Under the pieces are notes generated by a model. It had not been told where the DNA came from and did not search any database. It saw only the letters and a program-made list of their open reading frames with translations. A DNA stretch of 64,000 nucleotides from Apostichopus japonicus (taxonomy: Eukaryota > Echinodermata > Holothuroidea > Aspidochirotida > Stichopodidae): NCBI RefSeq assembly GCF_037975245.1, contig NC_092575.1, positions 11,705,001-11,769,000 of the forward strand, read 5' to 3'. Shown one piece after another: positions 10,901 to 20,658 of this stretch. A program made the position numbers and the translations under genes. Position 1 is the stretch's first letter; each line of letters begins with the position of its first letter.

Positions 10901-12770
10901 TCTAAACGTGAGATTATAAAATAAAGAATGTTTAGATGCAACTTGCAAGGCCTCAGAAGTACCATTTCCGGCAATCTGAGAGGCATATTTTGCCAAAAAA
11001 ATTCTTGTACGCTACGCGCCAACCAATGGTGGCGCTCCGCTTAGATAGTGTCACGGGAACTTTCGGACACAAAAGTTTCTGCCCCCCAAACCGAAATGGT
11101 CCCGTACGCCTATGTACATACATACACCCACACATACACGCACACACACACATACACAATTATAATACAAAAATTATCAATGTGCAGCCGGCGGGCTGTT
11201 CAAGCCTAAGCCTATAAGGGCCCGCACATTCCAAACATTATGGACCGATTTTTGTCATTGTTCTTTATCAGTCTGCATTGAAATCCTTCGAGGGCCTGAT
11301 GAAACCCGGCTTTATTCTTACCGTGTTGATAGTGGGCTTTCAAGACACGATGTTGTCACAGTTTTCATTATCCATGATGTGAATATGACAGGAACGTCCT
11401 GGCATATCTTGTATTCACCATTCCATGTCACTACAGTGGAATTGAACCAGGAGCCAACGAATCCGATAGTGCTATTAGTTCCATCTGTAGCAACAAAACC
11501 AACCAATGGAACGCCTGGAACTAAGATAATAAAGTATAGAAATGTATTTGGCCATTATTGGAATTCTAAAAAAGGTAAAAACGTTGGATATCTATGTCTC
11601 TGAAAGAACAGAACGAAAAAGAAATATGTATATATATTTTACAGTGAATGAGGGACTTGCTAAAATCTCTCTTGATCAGGAGTGTATCTATAGGAGTGTT
11701 AGCTCTGTGGTAAACGCCGGTGCATGCCTTTCAATCATAAGGTTCCGAGTTCGAGTCACTCCAAGATTAATGTTTGTCGTCCAGTTACAGGGTTCTTGAC
11801 AATTGACAATTCATAATCATGGACGTTAAATATGAATCTAAGAGACTGACAACGGTCAGCTTGCAGCTTTGATAAGCCACTGATGGCTTCTTTGCGAGTT
11901 CTTGCTTGCAGGAGGATCTAAAATACATATATACATACATAAAACTTCCTAGTGCTAGTAGGGCCAAAAGTGTGTCGTACATTCTGTACTACACCATGGC
12001 GGCTCCTTGGTTGCTATTCTGAAGCATCAGCACATATATAGTTACATAATGTAATCAGCATTATTACATTCATATCTAACAGTCTCCTATACATACATCT
12101 TACTAGTAGCAATATCAAGTTAAAAAGGGAGACAACACAGAATAAACCCTTTGGGCATGGGGTAAGTAAGGGGTCAAGGGGACCGGGGAAATATGGGATA
12201 ACAATAAAGGTATTCTCACTTTCATAATATACTGAACGGATATTGAAGACTTAAAAAAAGAGGTCCGAGTGACATAATTATCACCTGGGATCCGAAAGGG
12301 CTTTCGATTCACCTGGGAAACATAAAGTATACATTGAGAAACACACTGAAGCCGCGAGACATCCCCTAAGGATGCTGACTTTGAGAGTGGATATAAAAAA
12401 TGAAGGATATTTCTTTTTAGGAATCTACAAATCTAGAAAGTATACACGTTCAAGATTACATGCTAGCTCTACCAACCCTTTCCATATCTTTCTGGGTGGG
12501 GTGGAAGGGGTGAGGTCCAACCACCACCATCTCTTTTCTCAGATCAATGAAGGATGGTTCGATCTCGAGACCACTGTTTGATTTATGCATACCCGGGTAC
12601 ATGTATAGAGAGTGTTAAAATACACGTTCGTGGTTACTTACTAGCTCCACTACCGGTACGGACCAAAGCTGTATAGTACTGGCCTTGTAGTGATCCCGTA
12701 GAAGTTGACGTCACTTCCATGTAAGAACCTAATTGGTTGTGCCATGTTCCATTGTAGTTCACCGTCTCTG
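7824..12770 (-). CDS. Avidin/streptavidin-family protein, N-terminus incomplete
   Basis: Joining 12770..12642, 11520..11322 and 7923..7824 gives 141 codons plus stop with matching phases. The first exon starts the barrel with YNGTWHNQLGSYMEV, keeping the avidin Trp10, Asn12 and Ser16 equivalents, then GQYYTA (Tyr33, Thr35). The middle exon has GFVGSW, TWNGEY (like streptavidin TTWSGQY) and FTSWIM (Trp108). The last has RIGQDCFTRF, like the family's closing VGxDxFT with the Asp128 equivalent. So most biotin-contact positions are present. The intersubunit Trp (streptavidin Trp120) falls at a Pro, which suggests weaker binding or a different oligomer (inference). No EGF repeats adjoin it, unlike sea-urchin fibropellins. 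Signal peptide and start are unresolved; an upstream exon may be 14861-14901. Confidence 0.88.
8956..9019. repeat. 27-bp near-perfect inverted repeat (hairpin)
   Basis: Arms 8956-8982 and 8993-9019 pair with about two mismatches around a 10-nt loop. The shared arm core is attccgttaattgtc. It lies within avidin intron 2 next to the U2 fragment. Confidence 0.85.
9177..9219 (-). pseudogene. U2 snRNA 5'-end fragment
   Basis: On the - strand the 43 bases match the 5' end of U2 snRNA with about two changes. They include the CTTTTGGCTAAGATC hairpin region and the branch-point-recognition sequence GTAGTA. Sequence after CTGTTC no longer resembles U2 (no Sm site region or 3' stem-loops), so this is a truncated retro-pseudogene. 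Confidence 0.85.
10111..11111. mobile_element. Probable hAT-type non-autonomous element
   Basis: The ends aggcgtacg and cgtacgcct are inverted. Flanks atacacat and atgtacat match at 6 of 8 positions, compatible with an old 8-bp target duplication. The right part (~10932-11050) carries the family core also seen at 16422-16540, 17175-17290, 18728-18930 and 19508-19600. Confidence 0.5.
11322..11520 (-). CDS. Avidin-like exon B (central barrel strands)
   Basis: The acceptor tttattatcttag precedes 11520, and the donor gtaaga follows 11322 after a split Arg codon. It encodes VPLVGFVATDG, GFVGSWFN, TWNGEYKI and FTSWIMK; 199 nt. Confidence 0.88.
11693..11940 (+). mobile_element. tRNA-derived SINE, copy 1
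   Basis: The head has an A-box-like gttagctctgtggtaa and a B-box-like gagttcgagtcac, followed by a ~170-bp body and an (atac)n-like tail. The same unit recurs at 47144-47400 in the same orientation. Confidence 0.8.
12642..12770 (-). CDS. Avidin-like exon A (strands 1-3 of the barrel)
   Basis: On the - strand, acceptor tttcatgtag precedes 12770; a second AG three bases on (gtagcag) is equally in frame. The donor gtaagt follows 12642. It encodes NGTWHNQLGSYMEV and GQYYTALVRTG. Confidence 0.88.
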
Positions 12771-12983
12771 CTACATGAAATAATTGACAAAAAGAGAAAT
12801 AAAACTGTACAGATCTAAATGAATCCTGCGTATTATTCTAAAGCGATTTTCAGAATCATTTGATCATTTGGGGGATTCTCGGGGATAAGGAACCCATACT
12901 TGTTGAAAGAAACAAATAACTACGCCCAGAAGAAAACAAACTGTTTCAATATGGTGGGTTAGCTGCGACCTCTATGACGCCTC

Positions 12984-13035
12984 AGTGGCGTAACTAGAGG
13001 GGGCCAGGGGCAAGCCCCCCCCCCACACTCCCTTC
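12984..13035. mobile_element. Fragment of a hAT-type terminal region
   Basis: It begins cagtggcgtaactag and runs into poly(C), like the left end of the 16965 element. No matching right end was found nearby. Confidence 0.3.
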
Positions 13036-14860
13036 ACAGAATCAGAAAGATATATTAAGCTATGATGATCCTGGACTCAATAGAGGGCGTCATAATAGAA
13101 AGATGCCAATAGGTCATTATTAGCGAAGATACCCTTCTACAGAAATTATCCGAGGTTTTATTAAATTTTGTCGAAATACGTCACTTAAATAAAGATGCGT
13201 TAATTGTTAGCACATTGTAAGAACAACATGCATAGAAATATATTCCAAAATGAGTAAACTTTGCCAGTTCAAAGTCTTAATAGTGTCATAACTGAACCCA
13301 TCGTATTTTTCATTGTTACTATATATGGGAACGGAATATATATATATGTTTGTGTGAAAAGCAAATTGACAAACCTGAGGATAGGCTTGAAAGGCACAGA
13401 CCGCACAATGTTATAATAATCTGGAAAAAGTGAGAAGAAACCAGAGAGATTGTGTAAACTTAAACATTATATATTGTAAAAAACCATGTACTATCAACGC
13501 ACACCCAGTTCCAATGTGTGCAAGTATTACTCTTTGCAATGTCCTTCTTCCTATTCAGAGATTCATGATTTCGAAAGAATCGCTCATATGCCTTGAGCAA
13601 AAACCCTCTCCAATTTAAATTCCATAGTTTAAGAGCTATAACCTTGTGTATATTCTCTGCTATGGAAGGACAATTCTAAGAAGGGTGATAAAAGCTACAG
13701 TATATAACGTACGAAGATATACCAAAAGAGTGAGGAAGGGGTTGGGGAAGAATCCCGGTGGGGCCTGGAGAAGTTTAGATATCGGATTCGACGGTGGCCC
13801 ATATGATACATTTTAACTTAAACTTTTTAGCTTAACATTTTGAACGTTTTATCTCAACATTTCTATATACTTCTATGAAAATGTTGACTTGTTTGTTGAA
13901 ATGACGGCCTCATAAATTCGAATTCAAATTCCGGCTACTTATTCAACATTTTCTAAGCTCTTAAACAGGGTATATTTAGAAATCTAATGAACTATCACTA
14001 GTCAGAGTGATCTAGGCCTAGATACCAGTTCATTTTACGACCCCTACTCTACCTACCCCCCCCCCCCGGCCCCCGAAACGCCGCCCCTCTCCTTCCATCG
14101 ACTTTTCAAGAAAAATGTGAACCAAAGCAGTCAGTTGTAATCACTTAGAAGGAAGTTAAGCGGGCAATGTCTCTCTTAAGGCGATCAGGGATGCAAGTTA
14201 GATGAAAACGATACCGTATCGAACGGGCAAGATTCCATTTTGGAGTGAGGTTTACGCTGAGAGTAATACCGTTTTTATTTTAGTGCTGTAAGCCCACACT
14301 ATAACTACCGTATTAAGCAACTTGGGACTTTACAAAAGCTTAATTGTCTTAGGAAGTTTGTTGCATATCTGTCTCACATTACATAATCTAGCTACGACAC
14401 AAATTCACTATCGAATTGTGCAGTGAAAATGAAGATGGCGTGAGTTAGCTATTCTCGGTATGAAAAACAAGTGGTTATGGTAACAACTTGCCCTGAATGA
14501 AACCATACATGTGTATGATAAGGTGGACATAAATATATACTATAGACTTTAATTATCCCTTTCTCTCTATCAGCAATAAATACGTAGAATTGTTTCTAAA
14601 CACATACTCACCAAGATTGTTCTTGTCTCCATGGTATCTCACAATGTATAAATATAGAAGCACAAATGGACTCTCGACGTGTCGTTCATATATTTTACAA
14701 ATATTTTGCTTTACATAAACTCTAGGGTATACTGTGTCCTACGGAAGCCGAGGAGTTTAAAGATTTGTGAAGAGGTACTGTAGCTTATCGTGTAGCATAA
14801 TGCAACTGTAAAGATCAACTCAAAATTATAGGTTGTGCGGAATGGAAATCCGCTTCATAC

Positions 14861-14901
14861 CTTTTAACTGCTGTGAACCCTCAATAGTATTCGCCTCGTT
14901 C
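14861..14901 (-). CDS. Candidate upstream exon of the avidin-like gene
   Basis: A 41-nt stretch flanked by tcatgtag and gtatga encodes NEANTIEGSQQLK, and its phase fits the next exon. This would be a plausible mature N-terminus. No signal-peptide exon was found upstream, so it remains a guess. Confidence 0.3.
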
Positions 14902-15683
14902 CTACATGACAAAATAAAAATTCTTAATATTCAAAAATATATTTTTTTAAATGTTACGTTTAAAAATGAGAAATATTCAAGTTACACTCAAAGGATTTCC
15001 AAATGAGGTCCTTCCATAAAGCAAAGAACATTATCGGCGACATAATCAACTTGAAGCGGGCTAGAGAGGTGCCCGGTCTGCACCTCCTAAAATAATTTGG
15101 AAATGATAGGGCCTATATGTCAAGTGAAGCGTTGGAATTAACATTAGGCTGCATTCTCCATAAGATGCGACAGCTTAGTAAAAAGTGCCTCGCCCGTCCC
15201 CGCTCCTCCCACACCCCTACCTCACCCCATCCCACTGCTCTGAACTATATTTGTTGGCCCTGTTGGGCTGTTCTCCTATCAATTCTATAACTTGAGACAA
15301 GGTGAGGGCGGGGGGGGGGGGGGCGGTTGGGTTGAAGTGTCGAACGAATGTGTGTATGTATTGACGTTTGTCTGCACACGATTAACCGGTATATGAGTGT
15401 ACATGGTTATGAAGCATTAGTCATGGATAATGAAACCAAGAGCGACTGCCGATCAGTATTAAGCATGCTTAGTGGGTCACGTGTCAATCTGACGATTAAA
15501 CTGTACGTGGGTCGAGTCACTTTACTAATGAAGACCAACTCGCTGCTTCCATTAAAATAAATATATACCTTATATTTACAATTCGAATTTTTTGGAGAGA
15601 CGAATCGATTTCACTTGAAGTTTCATAGGAATTAAAAATTCTTCAGTCCTTTGAAAGCTTCTGTAACAAACTTGATATAATTG

Positions 15684-15726
15684 AGCCTCTGGAGAAGATC
15701 CTGCTATAGGATTGAGACGTCAGGCC
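15684..15726 (+). ncRNA. Hammerhead-ribozyme-like motif, copy 2 (decayed)
   Basis: It has the same layout as 451-490 with conserved gcct/aggc outer arms and cgtc. The core has changed to CTGGAGA and GAGA, which should abolish catalysis. The sequence after it (caggccaactta) also matches copy 1, so both derive from one element. Confidence 0.5.
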
Positions 15727-16099
15727 AACTTACTTTTACACTTTGATATCAATAAATAAACTTTAAACGGAAACGTTTCCTTAGTTGGATAGTTAAAATG
15801 AAAAAGGCGCGTTATACTTCCGAAGCTAGAATAATTCCTTGCGTTTAATTCCGCTTGACCCTTCTTTCTGATGTCATTGTTGGTGCTACATGAGTCAAAT
15901 TGCTTCCGAGTATCCTCAGGAACTCTATCCGTTTAGCGTCATTTGGCATTTTGGCAAGTAGTTCATTTCCAATTTGACATTAAAAAGCTACAGTGAAGGG
16001 TAATTAATATAACAGAAATTGCATGTCCCTAGAAAAACAAATAAAACTATTTAAAAAACAGAAGAAAGTAAAAAACTTGCATGATACCGTGGCTCTGAA

Positions 16100-16185
16100 G
16101 TACGTTTTCTAGATTTCGAAGCATTTCGACTTTTTCGTTTCGAGATTTCGGTGTTTCGGAGATTTCGAAATTTGGATTCCAGATT
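16100..16185 (-). repeat. Degenerate gaaacgaaaaagtcg repeat, inverted copy
   Basis: Its reverse complement shares the words cgaaacgaaaaagtcgaaat with the larger array at 17436-17715, in opposite orientation. Confidence 0.6.
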
Positions 16186-16328
16186 TTCACTTATCACGCG
16201 TACCACGGTATACTGCTGACTGATGAGGTACAGGCGTTATGGTGGAAGATAAAACGTGAGGCACGCAGGATAACATCTACAGCATAAGGTCTCCGAACGG
16301 CAACGGAGAGATGTCGGACAACCAGACA

Positions 16329-16610
16329 CAGGCGCGTAGCCAAGGGGGGCGAAGGGGGCGACCGCCCCCAAGCATTTTTTACGTTTTTATGATATCGCTA
16401 ATAATTTCAAACTAGAAAGTGCTTAGATGCAACTTGCAAGGCCTGGGAAGTGCCATTTCCAGCGATCTGGTAGGCATTTTCGGCCAAAATTATCTTGTAC
16501 GCTTCGCGACAAATATGGTGGCGCTACGCTTAGATAGTTTCAAATGCCGAATCTACGGCTCTCATAATTTGCCTACAGGTTCACCCCTCCCTTGGCAAAT
16601 TCCGCGCCTG
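16329..16610. mobile_element. hAT-type MITE (282 bp)
   Basis: The ends caggcgcg and cgcgcctg are inverted. It is flanked by accagaca (16321-16328) and accaggca (16611-16618), a 7-of-8 target duplication. It has no coding capacity and contains the family core from ~16422. Confidence 0.8.
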
Positions 16611-16964
16611 ACCAGGCACAGATGAAGAGAAGGATAAAACAATTTCGTGAAAACAAGAAAGGACATTGCTGTCCATGTACATTGCACATTTCATATCGAC
16701 TAGTTCACTCTATAGTCATTTCAACACGTATTCGTTCAAGCAGCTTGTAAGATTGCAGCTTTGGCTGGGTTGCATGGCTAAGATTACCTCAAGATGAACT
16801 AGTCCGGTTTCAACTATCGTGCTTAGAGTTTGCACAGCATGACTGCAGTATTATAAATTGAAAAAGGATTCGGTTTCGGGGGGGGGTTATTAAAGAAAAA
16901 ACGGAAAAGGTTATTTTTAAACCAAAAGGGGAAACTTTTGAGGTTAATCATATAACTGGGGACA

Positions 16965-17351
16965 CAGTGGCGGAGCGTCCATACAGTCAGGGCGGATACC
17001 CCCCCCCCCCCACCTGACGGACTCAAATGAACTGCTGGCGCCCTTTCCAGCTTTTTACCACTTTTTACTTATTCGCGATTATTAACTTTTTCATTGCGCC
17101 CCATCTACTTATTGACATTTGTCACATTTTGTTGGTGTAATCTGGCGATGACACCTATTTATTCTTCGTTTATATGCAAATTAGCCAGGCCCGGAAAAGG
17201 GTCATTTCCGGCGATCTAGGGAGTATCTTTACTCAAATAATTTATGTGCCCCACGCGCCAACCTGTGGTGGAGCTCCGCTTAGATAGCGTCGAAAGCGCC
17301 CCTACGGACCATTCTCGCCCCTCCTGACCAATACCCCTAGCTCCGCCACTG
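16965..17351. mobile_element. hAT-type MITE (387 bp) with perfect 8-bp target duplication
   Basis: The ends cagtggcggagc and gctccgccactg are perfect 12-bp inverted repeats. It is flanked by TGGGGACA on both sides (16957-16964 and 17352-17359). Eight-base duplications are the mark of hAT insertion. Confidence 0.9.
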
Positions 17352-17435
17352 TGGGGACACATTCCCCCTGTGTCATCTACCCCGGTTCAGCGCAAAGGAA
17401 CGTTAACGCCTGCTACAGTCACATAGCTTCCAAAT

Positions 17436-17715
17436 CTTGAAAAAAGTCGAAACATCGAAACGAAAAGTTGAAATTTCAAAATGAAAAAGTCGAGATCGCG
17501 AAACGAAGAAGTTGGGAAATATCGAGACATCGAAATTCCGAAACGAAACAGTCAAAACATCGAAGATTTTAAACGAAAAAGTCGAGACATTAAAATGTCG
17601 AATCGGAACACCGAAACGAAAAGTTGCTAAACAAGACGTGTCGAACATCGAAACGAAAATGTCAAAACATCGAGACATCGAAGCGGAAAAGTTGAAAACT
17701 CGAAACGTCCATTTA
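17436..17715 (+). repeat. Degenerate ~25-30-bp tandem array (cgaaacgaaaaagtcgaga-type)
   Basis: Words such as gaaaaagtcg, cgaaacga and acatcgaa recur irregularly. Open frames on both strands here come from the repeat. Confidence 0.75.
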
Positions 17716-17897
17716 GGGCCACGGTTAAAGCTATAAAGCTATTAAGCTATAAATAGAACGATGTATTTTATGAACGGACACAAGGTCAGGACTATTAAAG
17801 AAAACATACAAAATGAATTGAGGTATGTTGTAGACCGCTAATAACCCGGTTGACAGGTCATGTTGTATTTCTTTCATTTTCCGAGGGGCTCGAGGAA

Positions 17898-17942
17898 GGA
17901 GGGTTCATCTAGGGGTGTCCATCACCCCTAGATGAACCCTCC
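17898..17942. repeat. Perfect 20-bp palindrome with 5-nt loop
   Basis: Arms 17898-17917 (ggagggttcatctaggggtg) and 17923-17942 are exact reverse complements around tccat. Function unknown. Confidence 0.95.
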
Positions 17943-18215
17943 TCCATCACAAGAGGCTCGTCAAACAGTCTACAAACATAAGCACACGCAAAATATGTGT
18001 GCATCAGGCCTAGACAAATACGGTCGCCAACTCGCCAATGGCGAGTAGAGTTTTGCGACTGGCGAGAAAAAATGCATTACGCTCGACATTTTGGCGAGTG
18101 GGTCATTCGCTCACTGACTTTATACGATAGGCTTACTATTAACTTATGAACCAATCAAGAAAGGCCTATTGCCTAATGTTACACATCACGGTAGTATTAT
18201 CAAGTGAACGGTTAC

Positions 18216-19642
18216 CAGGCGCGTATCCAGGGGGGAGCGTTGGGGCGTGCGCCCCCGGGTAAAAAAAAGAGGAGAGAAAAAAAAGGGGGAAAAGAGGGGG
18301 AAAAAAGAGGAGGAGGAGAGCAAGGAAGGGAAAAGAAAAAGAAGAAAGAGAGAAAAAGGAGAAAAGGAGGGAGTAAAAGAAAAACACCAAGACACTTGGA
18401 AGAGAAGGAGAAACAGTGACATCATTACAGCGCTGATCCCTATTATATACACAGGGTAGCCAAGGATTTCGGAAGGGGCGTGCGCCTCACCCTACCCCTA
18501 ACATCGTCAACTCCATTTTGGACGTTTCCATTTTGTCCTCACTCAATAATGTAAATGTATATATATATATGGTCTATCATAACGCGGGTGTGTGTATATG
18601 AAACCTGCTATGAAACCAACTGTGGCTCGAACATGACGCATTTTGGAAAGGGGCGACTTCCCCCACCCCCCCCCCCCCTTGAGCATATTTTTTTATGATA
18701 TCGTTAGTAATTTCAAAATAAAAAATGCTTAGATGCAACTTACAAGGCAGGGGAAGTGTCATTTCCAGCGATCTGGGAGGTATTTTCGGTCAAAATTTGC
18801 TTGTACGCTTCGCGCCAACAAATGATCCTGGGTAGTGCCATTTCCAGCGATCTGGGAGGCATTTTCGGCCAAAAATGTTCTTGTACGCTTCGAGCCAACA
18901 CATGGTGGCGCTACGCTTAGATAGTTTGCCAACAGGCTTTGCCCTCACTTGGCAAACTCCTCGCTACGCGCCTGCTCGAATTTGTAAAGCAAACAGCATA
19001 TATCACCTTATATCAATGAGCATGAAAATGGTGTTCCAAGATGAACAGCCTCAAAACTGTCTATGTGTGAAGTCATGGGCTTAGGAGCCCAATTTGATTT
19101 GGGGCTGTAACGACTTGCCCGAAAAAAAATAACCAAAAGTTTTCGCGCGCTCCGGCCCACGCGCGTTCAACATGTTAATGTCAATATCATATAAGCCAGC
19201 ATCGATTATTACATCGTATGCCATCGTGTACCTTACGATCCGTGAAAGTTGCGCAGTATACCGCGGGATGCTAATGTAAACAACGAAATATCTTATGTAG
19301 ATGGGGAAAACCTTGAAAAGTGGGGCTGACAGGTATTGTGGGCCGCGACGTAGAATCACCTACACAAGCAATGATCCACAGGACATGCGATGAGGTCGAA
19401 CATGATTTGTGACTGGTGACAATCTTAAAAAAAGGTTATGGATAAAAATAAACTATTGGGAAATACTTGGTTCTCGGGCAAAAGTGTACATCTGGTTGGT
19501 CATTTTTACTGCCTGAGAAGTGCCATTTCCGGTGATCTAGGGGCTTTCAAAACCAGAAAATTTTCTTGTACGCTGCGTGCCAACCGCTTAGATAGTACCG
19601 TAATTGGCGCCCCCGGGTCAGAAAATCCTGGATACGCCCCTG
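18216..19642. mobile_element. Nested composite of hAT-family fragments
   Basis: Inverted ends aggcgcgtatccagg (left) and cctggatacgcccct (right) are nearly identical. No clean 8-bp duplication is seen, so the bounds are provisional. It includes a purine-rich tract (~18250-18420), two partial core copies at 18728-18930 and a third at 19508-19600. Confidence 0.45.
18640..18974. mobile_element. Right-end fragment of the 16329-type MITE with internal duplication
   Basis: The core word cagcgatctgggaggcattttcgg occurs here in two adjacent variants (~18766 and ~18847). The end reads gctacgcgcctg, like the end of the 16329-16610 element. Confidence 0.6.
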
Positions 19643-20658
19643 GTTACAAGTAGGTGAAGAACTAGAACTAGAAGAACTCATCAGATGAACTAATTTGCCA
19701 ATCCCCCCCATCCGTATCTTCAAACGATTCAACTTCATTCGACATCATCATTTATTCATTTTCCCAAAGATAAGTAAGCAAGCAGTATTCGCGGGAACCT
19801 TAGCAGAAACAGAATGTGAGCACACACACACAAAACGCGTATTTTCAGAAAGTTTTTCAAGTTTCACAATGTAACTGCTGTCTGAGCTTTGTGGTTTATT
19901 CCTTCATCAGCAACAGTATTTATTGCAGTGAACTTGAAGGAAGTCCAAATCGCAGTTTTGTTCAACCACCAATGTCAACGGGAGATAACTGTGTGAAATC
20001 GCTTACTATTTTATACGTACATTATGTACGGATATTTTTCAGGCGCGGTGACTATTTACAAAGTGTAGTGATACGAACTGAACTTTCAAGGGAACAAACG
20101 TAAAATAATAATTTTGCCGAAATAACATTACATATCTCAAAATGAACAACAGGAAGTTTATTGGATTAATTTTTAGTCCAAAAAAAATTATAATTTTCGA
20201 GACCTGACCTATTAAAGCTGTAAGTCCGACTCAGTAATCGATCGATAATAATAATAATTATTGTAAGTGCCAAGCGTTATCTTAACTTGTTAACGATACT
20301 AACACATTTATACACTGATACAGTAGTCTGATGTCATGTCAAGTGAAAGTTACAGATTGTCAGCCATGCCATTGCTTAGCTTACAATGTTTCACCGTTTT
20401 ATATTTTCACATATATCATGTTTTAAACAGTTTTGACGAACCACAATTTAAATAGATCGTTTTTGCTGTAAACAACTAACAGTAACACTATATACGGCCA
20501 TATCCTAAGTTAGGCCATACTACCTAGGCTTATATCACACACAAACTTAGCGGGGGGAAATGGGGAGTAAATTTAACGTTTTGGCGAGTAGAAGTTTAGA
20601 GTCGGTCGCCAGTTGGCGAGTAGTTTAAAAAAAAAAAATGTCGAGGCCTGTTGTGCAT

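Larger units (their letters stand above)
12771..15660. other. Avidin gene upstream/intronic region
   Basis: Apart from the transposon fragment and the candidate small exon, I see no coding signal. Open frames at 13430-13618 and 15348-15560 look random. Confidence 0.4.
18005..20650. mobile_element. hAT-type element (~2.65 kb), non-autonomous and nested
   Basis: The ends caggcctagaca and tgtcgaggcctg are inverted with one mismatch. Flanks gtgtgcat (17997-18004) and ttgtgcat (20651-20658) agree at 7 of 8 positions. Subterminal tcgcc/ggcga words recur near both ends, as hAT transposase-binding regions often do. Other elements sit inside (18216-19642). No transposase frame was recognised. Confidence 0.75.

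Noticed and set aside
14590-14640. Possible first exon of the avidin gene (ATGGAGACAAGAAC then gtgagt)
   Set aside because: The encoded MET-RTIL start is too short and not a signal peptide, and no following acceptor supports it.
17403-17736. Opposed open frames of 91 and 74 codons
   Set aside because: Caused by the degenerate cgaaacgaaaaagtcg repeat.
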